From NCBI GenBank assembly GCA_030017815.1, contig JASEGX010000011.1, positions 1-16,293 on the forward strand: 16,293 bases of DNA, in the 5' to 3' direction. Positions 1 through 7,105 of the stretch are shown here, one piece after another (position 1 is the first letter of the stretch; each line of letters starts with the position of its first letter). The DNA is from Thermodesulfobacteriota bacterium. Its GTDB lineage: Bacteria > Desulfobacterota > QYQD01. The position numbers and the translations under genes were made by a program. The notes beneath the pieces are model-generated. The model saw only the letters and a list, made by a program, of their open reading frames with translations. It was not told where the DNA came from and ran no database searches.

Positions 1-270
1 TGATTTAATCAATTTTTAGACCATGTAAACACTTTTGAACGTTACCAATTTATTTGTCCGTACTGGAAGTCCGGCATGGGGGGATATCTTGTAAGCAAGC
101 ATGGCAGAAACATACCGGGATGTCAACATGTTTCCTGGCCGGCGGTCCCTGATTTTTTAGGGAACCCCGGTCGGTGTCAGTATTGTAATTTAGGGAGGGA
201 CGTGCTACATAAATTCTGTCCACGTTTGTTGTTAAGTTGGCGGATAATGAGGATTGTTTAAAGGATGATC
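1..270. other. Upstream spacer with a hairpin and a doubtful 61-codon ORF
   Basis: No confident gene lies before the phosphatase. An imperfect hairpin sits at 139-170: outer CCGG arms at 139-142 and 167-170, inner TCCCT at 146-150 pairing with AGGGA at 159-163 across a T-rich loop. A 61-codon ORF spans 76-261. It has GGAAG six bases before its ATG, contains four Cys including a CxxC, and ends three bases before the first possible phosphatase ATG. It could be a leader peptide or small protein, but it runs straight through the hairpin and I recognise no family in it. Bases 1-11 form a short palindrome. Confidence 0.35.
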
Positions 271-786
271 ATGCCAGGCCGGGTTGACCTTGCACAGGTA
301 TCGCCGATAATCAAAAGCGTTCTGTTTGTATGTACCGGGAATATTTGCCGCAGTCCCATGGCTGAGGCCATTCTTAAGAAGATGGTTCCTGCGGAAGCAG
401 ATATTCATGTCTTTTCAGCCGGGAGTCATGCCCGGGAAGGAAATTTGGCCACGGAAAACAGCATCTCGGTCTCCAGAGAGGCCGGGATTGATCTGCGCAG
501 CCACCGGGCGAGAAAGCTCACCACGGATATGGCTGGCGAGGCCGATATGATATTGGCCATGGAGCCGCTGCACATCGAACACGTTCTATCCCTGGATATC
601 TGGATGAAGGATAAGACTTTTAATCTTATCCGGTTTGCCCAGGACCACCAGGGCGGCGGGGACTTGATCCCTGACCCTTATGGAGGAAGCCCGATGGAAT
701 ATCAAATATGCTTTCGTAGAATCGATGAGTGCGTAAACAATTTTTATGAGATGATTAGAGGCCGCCTGATACAGAGGAACCGGTAA
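271..786 (+). CDS. Low-molecular-weight protein tyrosine phosphatase (Wzb/Etp-like)
   Basis: This cytoplasmic phosphatase hydrolyses phosphotyrosine by a cysteinyl-phosphate intermediate. The P-loop signature VCTGNICRS is at the N-terminus; nucleophile Cys21 and phosphate-binding Arg27 form CX5R. The general-acid loop DPYGG is at about residues 135-139. Length (171 aa) is slightly above the usual 140-160 because of about 14 extra N-terminal residues. ATG 271 is preferred because AAGG at 261-264 lies six bases upstream; the in-frame ATG at 265 abuts that AAGG and would add two residues. Family members near polysaccharide genes usually dephosphorylate a tyrosine autokinase that controls capsule or exopolysaccharide export, and the neighbouring glycosyltransferases fit that. 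No kinase gene is visible here. The 3' end overlaps the convergent gene by 32 bp. An arsenate-reductase role is less likely in this context. Confidence 0.93.
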   Translation: MPGRVDLAQVSPIIKSVLFVCTGNICRSPMAEAILKKMVPAEADIHVFSAGSHAREGNLATENSISVSREAGIDLRSHRARKLTTDMAGEADMILAMEPLHIEHVLSLDIWMKDKTFNLIRFAQDHQGGGDLIPDPYGGSPMEYQICFRRIDECVNNFYEMIRGRLIQRNR

Positions 787-2719
787 CTAAAAGAATGCCT
801 GGTTTTTCTTCGGCAGCGTCACCCACACTGTCCCCGTTAAGGACTTCATGCCAAAGGCGTTCATCCTCATAAAAGTCATAGAGGGCTTTTGCGATGCGAG
901 AGGAAGAGTCGCGGCGGACAAAAGTATCCTTTAATTCCTGATAGCCCTTTGATTGTATTCCAAAATTAAACTCTACACTGGAACAGAAGGTTTTATAATG
1001 ATCGACTGCCCCCTTCAGGCCCTCAGAACGGTTCCACCAGTATTCGGGATTTGTCAGATAATCTTTGAGTAGCGCCATCTTCTCCGAAATAGCCCCGTTA
1101 TTTTGTGTATATAAGCGCCACATTTCCCCTTTTGTTTTATTCACGACATTAGCCAGAGATTCCAGTCTCAATTGAGTATCGGGATAGCCGTGTTTTGTCA
1201 TTTCCTCTACTGAAAAGAGGAGGACATCGCCCCAGAACTGCCGGATAGATTCGTCTATCAGGTTCATCCCGCTGTCCTGATTATTAATGCCGGACCTGAA
1301 TTCTCCCCGATGGTTAGCGGCTAAGGTCCGTTTATGCAGTAAGGGTAGGTTGGCCGAGACGAATTTTTCACCTATTCTGGCCTTAAGCAATCTACCCAGG
1401 GCCGGGCCGGCCATCCTCAGTTTTAGATCGGCGTAAGGGATAACGTATCTTAATGCTTCCGGCCTTAAGACAAAATTTCCGGTATAGACAGTCCTGGCCG
1501 GCGCTATATTCAGCGGACCCCCGTTGTAGTAATAAATGGTCTCCCGCGTCGGGTGAAAGCCGTAGAAAAATTCGTTTATCTTTTCTGAAAATGCCTTGAA
1601 GACCTCACCGACAGTATGCCTGCCTTTAGCGGAGCATGGGAAAGGCCGGAGTTGCGCTGAATGTTTATATCCAAACAATTTAACGAGATCATGGTAATGA
1701 GCCGGAGTATGCCTGAATGACGGTTGATGGTGGAAGATACACAGGTCATCCGCACTACATCCGGATATTTGTTTGAAGAACAGAAGCACATCATCCAGGA
1801 AGGTATTAATCATGATCGCGGGCGAGACAGGCGGATCACCGACCACCTTACCGGTCAGAATCTCTATGTCCTCAGAGGTAAATAATTTATCCAGCCAGTA
1901 AAAATAGTTAATCAGGTTTATATCCGTAGATCCGTTTTCTGTCTCTACTTTGACGGCAAATTCCTCGTCACTATCGATAAAATAAATCAGGGTCTTTTCC
2001 GGATGAGTTTTCAGATACCCGTTTATCCATAGGTAGGCTATGTTTCGGGTGACAGAGGCCCCCTTGTGCGGACGTACGCCGTCAGCACAGTCTCCTATGA
2101 TATGTTTTAAGTCTTTCCGAAAACTCTCTGGAATTTCGCTTACCACGCCGGATTGCTCGGCAAGACCTATATGGTGTGTGCGGAGACCGGCCCTGGTTGT
2201 ATCTCTGGCCGTGGTTTTATGGGCATTAATGTTTGCTATATCTTTACTGTCGTCCATGACCAGCACTGCAATCCTGGCGTAAGTATGATCCCCGGTCAGG
2301 TCACTGACTATCTTCCCCCCATAGTTAAAATCGGTGCACTGCCGCAATATACTCTCCAGACAATTTTTGAGCATAGTAGGCCGGTCGGCTACGGGTATGA
2401 CGACCAGAAACGAGTGACGTTCATCGGTTTTTTGTAGGGTCAGTAAATCTTCCAGTTCCCCAAATATTTCTTTAAGTAAGGTTAATAAGCCTGGTTTAAA
2501 TCCAGTTGCCGTGATGTATTCTTCAAGGACAAGTAAAGCCTCTTCATAGATGGTTGCGATTGGTCTTATGTTCCGGCAAACTCCGCCATTACTATTCAGT
2601 CCATCGGTCAGCGACCGGAATTTATCCGCAAGGGCCGAGATAGCCATATCGCCGGCCCTTTCCTTAAAAAGGATATTTATATTCTTAAAAAGAGTTTTTT
2701 GAGACAAGATCGACTCCAC
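755..2719 (-). CDS. Large protein with glycosyltransferase-2-like core, function unknown
   Basis: A 654-residue protein, third gene of the minus-strand operon. Residues 104-120 (FLVVIPVADRPTMLKNC) look like the opening strand and helix of a GT-A fold. VMDDS (154-158), KGASVTRN (219-226, like the G-x-S-x-ARN segment of GT2 enzymes) and FIDSDEEF (247-254, a DxD-like metal site) follow in the expected order. A later segment (TGNFVLRPEALR, then RMAGPALGRLL) resembles the acceptor-side region of GT2 enzymes. About 100 N-terminal and more than 150 C-terminal residues match nothing I recognise. No signal peptide or membrane helix is evident, so it is probably cytoplasmic. Start is GTG at 2719, with a stop codon a few codons upstream in frame and no clear ribosome binding site, so the start is uncertain. 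It begins 24 bp after the ThDP-enzyme gene. Transferase activity is inferred; the sugar and acceptor are unknown. Confidence 0.72.
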   Translation of the reverse strand: MESILSQKTLFKNINILFKERAGDMAISALADKFRSLTDGLNSNGGVCRNIRPIATIYEEALLVLEEYITATGFKPGLLTLLKEIFGELEDLLTLQKTDERHSFLVVIPVADRPTMLKNCLESILRQCTDFNYGGKIVSDLTGDHTYARIAVLVMDDSKDIANINAHKTTARDTTRAGLRTHHIGLAEQSGVVSEIPESFRKDLKHIIGDCADGVRPHKGASVTRNIAYLWINGYLKTHPEKTLIYFIDSDEEFAVKVETENGSTDINLINYFYWLDKLFTSEDIEILTGKVVGDPPVSPAIMINTFLDDVLLFFKQISGCSADDLCIFHHQPSFRHTPAHYHDLVKLFGYKHSAQLRPFPCSAKGRHTVGEVFKAFSEKINEFFYGFHPTRETIYYYNGGPLNIAPARTVYTGNFVLRPEALRYVIPYADLKLRMAGPALGRLLKARIGEKFVSANLPLLHKRTLAANHRGEFRSGINNQDSGMNLIDESIRQFWGDVLLFSVEEMTKHGYPDTQLRLESLANVVNKTKGEMWRLYTQNNGAISEKMALLKDYLTNPEYWWNRSEGLKGAVDHYKTFCSSVEFNFGIQSKGYQELKDTFVRRDSSSRIAKALYDFYEDERLWHEVLNGDSVGDAAEEKPGILLVTGSSVSGGL

Positions 2720-2743
2720 GGGTTGTTTTTGTGTGCTGCTTGT

Positions 2744-4396
2744 CTATCTTCCCGACGAGTACGTAGGGAATCCATCCTTGTTCATCATGACCTCGATGAG
2801 GTTAATCCCACTTGAAAAATCTGTCTGTTCAATGACCATATCGGCCTCACTGTTTGAGGCCACATGTCCATAATTAATGCCGAAGGCCCTGGCCAGACAG
2901 GCATAATCAGGATTTATGAAGTCACAGGCTATGTAGCGGCCACTATAGTTATAGTATTGATTTTTCCTGACCAGGCCCAGAGATGAGTTATTAAGAAGAA
3001 TGACTGTGATCGGTATCTGATAATTAACCGCCGTCATAAGCTCCATGCAACACATCTGGAATCCGCCATCACCCAGAATGGCGAGGGTTGGTTTGGAGGT
3101 GCTGAGTTTAGCTCCTATAGCCGCCGGGACAGCGTGTCCTAAAGATGAAATGCCTGAATTTGGGAAGTAACACCGGTTCTTTGTAAGGTTAACGTAATGC
3201 TGCATGTATATTATGTTATCGTCAAAGATAACAGCATTACCGTTCAGATGTTCGTGGAGTTTGGTAAGGAAGTAGCTGATCAATGAAAAATCCTCATCGT
3301 TAAGCGTAGAGTGGTTGTATTGGTCCCGGTAATAGGGGAGATAAGAAGTATCTTTAGGTTCTATAGGGTTAGCCTTAAGAGCTCCTTCCAATTTATTTAA
3401 GACTTTCTTTACGTCACAGCAAACGGCCACATCCGCTTCAAAGGTTTTTTCCAGTTGGGCGGGATTTATGTCCACCTGGATAATCTTCTTCCCGTTTAAT
3501 AGGGCAGGATTCCAGTTATAGCTTGTCCTTTCTCCAAAGCTGACCCCGAGAAAGATAAGAAGGTCGGCTTTCTCGGTTAGGTAGCGATAAGCCAATTCTT
3601 TAGACGTTACACCCAGGACGCCCAAAGATAAATCGTTAGTCTCTGGAATGACTCCCCGCGCCTTGAGGCTGGTAGCCACCGGGATATTTAGTTGAGTACA
3701 AAAATTAAATATTTCTCCTTCGGTCTGGGAAAACACACAGCCGTAACCAGCGATAATAACGGGGTGCCTTGCCTTCCTCACTAACTCCAATATGCCCTCT
3801 AAAGGAATGGTACAGTCTTCGGCCGAACTCCTGCCTTTGCTGGTTTCTATATCTTCCAGGATGTTTGCATCCACCTTCTCACGAAGAACGTTGTAAGGAA
3901 AGCTCAACAGGACCGGGCCGGGTACGGCAGAATAAAGGGCGCTTGTGGCGGATCTCAAGACATGCGGTAAGTAGTCGATTCGCTGGACCAGCTTATGGTA
4001 TTTTGTGACTCCTCTGAATATATAATTTTGATTAACGGCAGTGCCTTCGCCTGAACTTTCCTGCAAGGCCCCTTTGCCGAATGAATAGGTAGGGGTCTCT
4101 CCGGTAATAGCCAGGACAGGCGTACCGTTCATGAAGGCGTTGGCTATACCGGTTACCAGATTTGTGGCTCCAGGGCCGGTGGTGGCGATACAGGCGCCTA
4201 TTTTGCCTGAGCACCGCGCATAACCGCTGGCCATAAAGGATGCGCCCTGCTCATGTTTCGTCAATATAGTCTTGATATCAGAGTCATAGAGTTTATCAAA
4301 TACAGGCAGGATGTGGGCTCCCGGGATTCCGAATACATGCCTGACACCCAGTTTTTGCAAATATCGAACAACCAGTTCACCAACTGTAATATCCAT
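2744..4396 (-). CDS. Acetolactate-synthase-like thiamine-diphosphate enzyme
   Basis: A 550-residue ThDP-dependent enzyme with the full pyrimidine-binding, central and pyrophosphate-binding architecture. The catalytic Glu is E49 in KHEQGASFMASGYAR. TGPGATN lies in the N-domain. The ThDP/Mg2+ motif begins GDG at 442-444 and ends NN at 469-470. Similarity to acetohydroxyacid synthase large subunits is clear (LGLVRKNQ, then GRYIACDFINPDYACLARAFG), but the Trp of the usual LGMVRQWQ segment, which in IlvG favours 2-ketobutyrate, is Asn here. No ilvN-type regulatory subunit is adjacent. The start is three bases after the upstream gene's stop, which suggests translational coupling. Being between glycosyltransferase-like genes suggests a carboligation or decarboxylation of a 2-keto acid in glycan-modification biochemistry rather than branched-chain amino acid synthesis. 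The family is secure; the reaction is not. Confidence 0.9.
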   Translation of the reverse strand: MDITVGELVVRYLQKLGVRHVFGIPGAHILPVFDKLYDSDIKTILTKHEQGASFMASGYARCSGKIGACIATTGPGATNLVTGIANAFMNGTPVLAITGETPTYSFGKGALQESSGEGTAVNQNYIFRGVTKYHKLVQRIDYLPHVLRSATSALYSAVPGPVLLSFPYNVLREKVDANILEDIETSKGRSSAEDCTIPLEGILELVRKARHPVIIAGYGCVFSQTEGEIFNFCTQLNIPVATSLKARGVIPETNDLSLGVLGVTSKELAYRYLTEKADLLIFLGVSFGERTSYNWNPALLNGKKIIQVDINPAQLEKTFEADVAVCCDVKKVLNKLEGALKANPIEPKDTSYLPYYRDQYNHSTLNDEDFSLISYFLTKLHEHLNGNAVIFDDNIIYMQHYVNLTKNRCYFPNSGISSLGHAVPAAIGAKLSTSKPTLAILGDGGFQMCCMELMTAVNYQIPITVILLNNSSLGLVRKNQYYNYSGRYIACDFINPDYACLARAFGINYGHVASNSEADMVIEQTDFSSGINLIEVMMNKDGFPTYSSGR

Positions 4397-4399
4397 ATA

Positions 4400-5317
4400 T
4401 CACTTATCCTTTACGCGCATTTTTCGCAATTCGGATAGTACATTATCTTCTATGTGTTTGACAATAGTTACCGCCACCTGAGTATAAGAAAATCTTACGG
4501 CTATTTGCCGGCCTTTTTTTATCAATTTCTTTTGGGCGGCATCATCGCATAGATATTTTTTTACCAATGACCTTAACTCATCCGGGGAGCGGTAAACGGG
4601 GATAGAATCTCCGAATATATCCTCCATGCCGGTGACGTAGTCTGAAATAACCAGACTGCCGCTGGCCAGCACATCCAGTATTCGTGGATTTATGAAGCCT
4701 TCACGGCGCATGTCTTCATGGTGGTCGTTTACCACTATCTTTGCGGCCGCATACAGTTTATTAAGATCCTGGTTTGCATAATAGCTGCCGGCCAGCCACT
4801 CATCAGGGATAAGACCTTCCCAGCCTGCTCCCCAGACCTTGATATGGTAAGGACTATCGGCAAGCTCTTGAATGGCCCGCCGGGTGCCGTCGCGGCGTGC
4901 GTTGCCGACAAAGACAATGTCGTATATCTTGGGACATTGGACAGGCCGAGCCTGGGTGGGAATCATCAACCATTCCGCCTCAAACCCCATTTGTTTTAAT
5001 TTGCCTATAAAAGGTCTGGAGACGCAATATATTTTGTGGTAATGAGAAAGAATCTGGGGAGTGATCCAGTCGGGATGGCTGTGGTTCCAGAGGATTTTAT
5101 GGGTGCCCTCTGGTAAGGATTCAAGAGGTTTTCCGAAGAGGTGTAGTAACACCCCTGGGCTCGTCTGAGTTAAAGGATAATTTAATTTTTTGAATTCGCC
5201 GGTCAGATACTCCTTTAACCAGTAATCTCCCCACAATGGTCTTCGCTCCACGATGGGGTCAGAATCCGAGTAGGCTATGATATGGAGAGGCGGAAGGGGT
5301 AGTGTCTTTTTTTTCAT
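4400..5317 (-). CDS. CgeB-like family 1 (GT-B) glycosyltransferase
   Basis: A 305-residue protein, first gene of the minus-strand operon. The C-terminal half has the features of the Glyco_trans_1_2/CgeB type: FVGNARRDGTR (136-146) opens the nucleotide-sugar-binding domain, VWGAGWEGL (161-169) follows, and the REGFINPRILDVLASG segment (205-220) is the donor-binding helix with the family's E-x(7)-like spacing and a conserved SG before the LVISD strand. The N-terminal half contains HSHPDW (79-84) and is less conserved. It probably transfers a sugar from a nucleotide donor in the cytoplasm to a glycan or protein acceptor. ATG 5317 gives a normal N-terminus (MKKKTLPLPP). The stop is followed three bases later by the ATG of the ThDP-enzyme gene. 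The donor sugar cannot be predicted. Confidence 0.82.
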   Translation of the reverse strand: MKKKTLPLPPLHIIAYSDSDPIVERRPLWGDYWLKEYLTGEFKKLNYPLTQTSPGVLLHLFGKPLESLPEGTHKILWNHSHPDWITPQILSHYHKIYCVSRPFIGKLKQMGFEAEWLMIPTQARPVQCPKIYDIVFVGNARRDGTRRAIQELADSPYHIKVWGAGWEGLIPDEWLAGSYYANQDLNKLYAAAKIVVNDHHEDMRREGFINPRILDVLASGSLVISDYVTGMEDIFGDSIPVYRSPDELRSLVKKYLCDDAAQKKLIKKGRQIAVRFSYTQVAVTIVKHIEDNVLSELRKMRVKDK

Positions 5318-5351
5318 CAGGCTTTTGCTGCGTATAAGAATCTAATAAGTT

Positions 5352-5381
5352 TTTGTACCTTATGGTATAAGTCTTTGTCAA
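5352..5381 (-). promoter_or_regulatory. Predicted sigma70 promoter of the minus-strand glyco operon
   Basis: Read on the minus strand, a perfect -35 TTGACA (plus coordinates 5376-5381) is followed after 18 bp by TACAAA (5352-5357) as a -10 with 4 of 6 consensus bases. Transcription would start near 5345, giving a leader of about 28 nt before the glycosyltransferase ATG. Prediction by eye only. Confidence 0.5.
5363..5371 (+). promoter_or_regulatory. Predicted extended -10 promoter of the repeat-protein genes
   Basis: TGGTATAAG is an extended -10 element (TGn followed by TATAAG, 5 of 6 bases). No convincing -35 is found 16-18 bp upstream, as is tolerated for extended -10 promoters. A start near 5378 leaves about 15 nt before the ATG at 5393. 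The element lies inside the spacer of the oppositely directed promoter. Confidence 0.4.
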
Positions 5382-5392
5382 GAAATAGGATT

Positions 5393-6094
5393 ATGCGGCA
5401 GGAAATTCCATGTAAAGAAGAGACCCGGGTCACATTTCCCGATACCGGATTCTTGAAGAGCTGTGAACTCTCTACGGCTGTTACCATTCATGACGTGTAT
5501 TTTCATGCGGGCACGGTAATCGGTTTTCACGAAGATGGCTACTTATGGCGCTGCCTTCTGTCGGAAAATACTTTGGTTCATGGCGTTCCATGCCAGGGGG
5601 GGACGGAGGTAGAATTCCACAAAAACGGGCGACTCCACGTATGCCGGCTGTCAAAAGATTTTCGGTTTGAGGATATTCCCTGCCAGGCCGGGGCACTGAC
5701 TATTTTTCATGAAAATAGGGCATTATTCAGGGCCGAACTTTCTGAGAAAATCAGCGTACAGGGTATCCGGATTAACCCTGGAACCGATATCTGTTTTTTT
5801 GCCGACGGCAGGCTGTCTGCCTGCGATCTTTCCGGGGACACGGTTATTCCGGATATTCCGTGTCAGGCCCGGAGCCGGGTATGGTTTTATGAAGACGGTG
5901 CATTTTCTACCGGAACCTTGGCCAGGGATTGTATTATCCAGGGCATTCCCTGCCGGGCCGACTCACTCATCTGGTTCCATAGTAATGGTAAATTGGCGGG
6001 CGGCACTCTATCCCGGGAGGTAACTATCCAGTGTGTTCCATTATCTGCCGGGACGCCGGTCAAATTTGATGAGAACGGCATTTTGACGCCCTGA
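5393..6094 (+). CDS. Tandem 30-residue repeat protein, copy A (MORN-variant-like)
   Basis: A 233-residue protein consisting of a 14-residue cap and eight repeats, the last cut off after nine residues. The unit runs F-H-x-N-G-x-L-x-x-C-x-L-S-x-D-T-x-I-x-G-I-P-C-x-A-G-T-x-V-x. First Phe positions are 15, 45, 75 and so on to 225 without insertions. Alternating short beta-strand-like segments around an NG or DG turn resemble MORN_2/YwqK-type repeats, so a beta-rich solenoid or hairpin stack is likely. There is no signal peptide or membrane helix. ATG 5393 is chosen because it gives the same 14-residue cap as the next gene; TTG 5375 in frame would add six residues. AGGA at 5387-5390 is only two bases from the ATG. 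Unit 4 has R for the G of NG. No catalytic residues are apparent; a binding or scaffold role is a guess. The stop TGA falls at the repeat column usually occupied by Cys. Confidence 0.8.
   Translation: MRQEIPCKEETRVTFPDTGFLKSCELSTAVTIHDVYFHAGTVIGFHEDGYLWRCLLSENTLVHGVPCQGGTEVEFHKNGRLHVCRLSKDFRFEDIPCQAGALTIFHENRALFRAELSEKISVQGIRINPGTDICFFADGRLSACDLSGDTVIPDIPCQARSRVWFYEDGAFSTGTLARDCIIQGIPCRADSLIWFHSNGKLAGGTLSREVTIQCVPLSAGTPVKFDENGILTP
5435..6091 (+). repeat. Eight in-frame 90-bp coding repeats (copy A)
   Basis: The coding repeat period is exactly 90 bp, units beginning at 5435, 5525, 5615, 5705, 5795, 5885, 5975 and 6065. Short words such as ATTCCCTGCC recur at the I-P-C position, but units differ substantially at the DNA level, so the array is old rather than freshly expanded. 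Confidence 0.85.
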
Positions 6095-6115
6095 GATTCC
6101 AGGACGATGAACGAT

Positions 6116-7105
6116 ATGTCTGCCCATGTCCCCTGTAATACCCGATCACGGGTTAATTTTATAAATGGGAACGGGATCGCCTGTTGTGATCTCTCGCAGG
6201 ACACGGCAGTGCAGGGCATTTTCTGTAGTGCCGGCACAAAGATCGAATTTCATAAAAACGGCTGGTTGTGGCGCTGCGAACTGGGTGAAGATATCAGCCT
6301 TGATGGAGTACTCATCATGGGCGGTACAAGAGTGGAGCTTCACGAACAGGGCCGGCTGTGGCGGGGCAGACTGGCCCGTGAGGCAATCGTGCAGGATATT
6401 TTCTGCCGCGGCGGCAGTGATATAGAATTTTGGATGAGCGGACGCTTGAGAAGATGCGTTCTGGCGCGCGATACGCTGATTCAGGGCATAGTGTGCCGGG
6501 CCGGGACAGAAGTGGAGATGAGAAAAGATGGCGCGCTGGTCTACGGCGAACTTTCAGAGCCGGCGCTGATCCGGGACATTCCCTTTGAGGCGGGAACACG
6601 GATATTACTCCATGATAATGGGCGCCTCGCAGGTTGTTACATGGTACGGGACAAAACTATCCGGGATGTTCCCTGCCGTGCGAATAACTGGGTATGGTTT
6701 TATGATAATGGCAGCCTTTCCGCTTGTGTTTTGGCCGGTGATGCCGCTATCCACAATGTTTCATGCCGAATGGATGCCAGGGTAAAATTACATGACAATG
6801 GAAACCTGCTCAGGTGTTATCTATCCGGTGATCAGGTAATCCAGGGCGTTCCGGCTTGGGCTGCCACGTTTGTGCTTTTCCATAAGAACGGCTGCCTTTC
6901 AGCCTGTGAATTGGCCATAGATACGGAGTTTGGAGGGATTCCCTGCAAGAGCCGGGCCTGGGTAGGATTTCACGATAACGGCCGCTTAAAGCGATGTTAT
7001 CTGGCGAAAGATACGCTTTTTCAGAGGACGTTACTCAAAGCTGGGGCGTGGGCCTCGTTTTTCCCCGATGGTACGCTGGAATCCTATAAGTATGACCCCT
7101 GTTAG
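6116..7105 (+). CDS. Tandem 30-residue repeat protein, copy B (MORN-variant-like)
   Basis: A 329-residue paralogue of the preceding gene: a 14-residue cap, ten full repeats and an eleventh partial unit (FFPDGTLESYKYDPC). First Phe (or Leu/Met) positions run 15, 45 and so on to 315. Columns 10 and 23 of the unit are often Cys, making the protein Cys-rich, which fits a reducing cytoplasm or metal binding. It lies in the same reading frame as copy A, 21 bp downstream. ATG 6116 gives MSAHVPCNTRSRVNF, matching MRQEIPCKEETRVTF of copy A residue for residue in spacing; AGGA at 6101-6104 is 11 bases upstream. ATG 6107 would add three residues. The two genes are probably co-transcribed. No enzymatic motif is visible; function unknown. 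Confidence 0.8.
   Translation: MSAHVPCNTRSRVNFINGNGIACCDLSQDTAVQGIFCSAGTKIEFHKNGWLWRCELGEDISLDGVLIMGGTRVELHEQGRLWRGRLAREAIVQDIFCRGGSDIEFWMSGRLRRCVLARDTLIQGIVCRAGTEVEMRKDGALVYGELSEPALIRDIPFEAGTRILLHDNGRLAGCYMVRDKTIRDVPCRANNWVWFYDNGSLSACVLAGDAAIHNVSCRMDARVKLHDNGNLLRCYLSGDQVIQGVPAWAATFVLFHKNGCLSACELAIDTEFGGIPCKSRAWVGFHDNGRLKRCYLAKDTLFQRTLLKAGAWASFFPDGTLESYKYDPC
6158..7060 (+). repeat. Ten in-frame 90-bp coding repeats (copy B)
   Basis: Units start every 90 bp from 6158, with an eleventh partial unit from 7058 to the stop. Amino-acid columns F1, N4-G5, L7, C10, L12, D15, I18, G20, C23 and V29 are best kept. Units 5, 6, 3 and 8 begin with Met or Leu instead of Phe. Confidence 0.85.

Noticed and set aside
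271..786. Assignment as arsenate reductase ArsC
   Set aside because: The fold and CX5R motif are shared, but the DPYGG acid loop and absence of arsenic genes favour a tyrosine phosphatase.
2744..4396. Assignment as ilvB (acetolactate synthase for branched-chain amino acids)
   Set aside because: The acceptor-site Trp is replaced, no regulatory subunit gene follows, and the operon partners are glycosyltransferase-like.
6092..6094. TGA as a selenocysteine codon joining the two repeat genes
   Set aside because: The codons after it do not continue the repeat pattern, one residue is out of register, and a separate start with ribosome binding site follows. Kept only as a check in the findings.
5435..7060. 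Regular 90-bp periodicity resembling a CRISPR or satellite array
   Set aside because: The units are in a continuous open reading frame, vary in DNA sequence and conserve amino-acid columns; there are no identical direct repeats with unrelated spacers.
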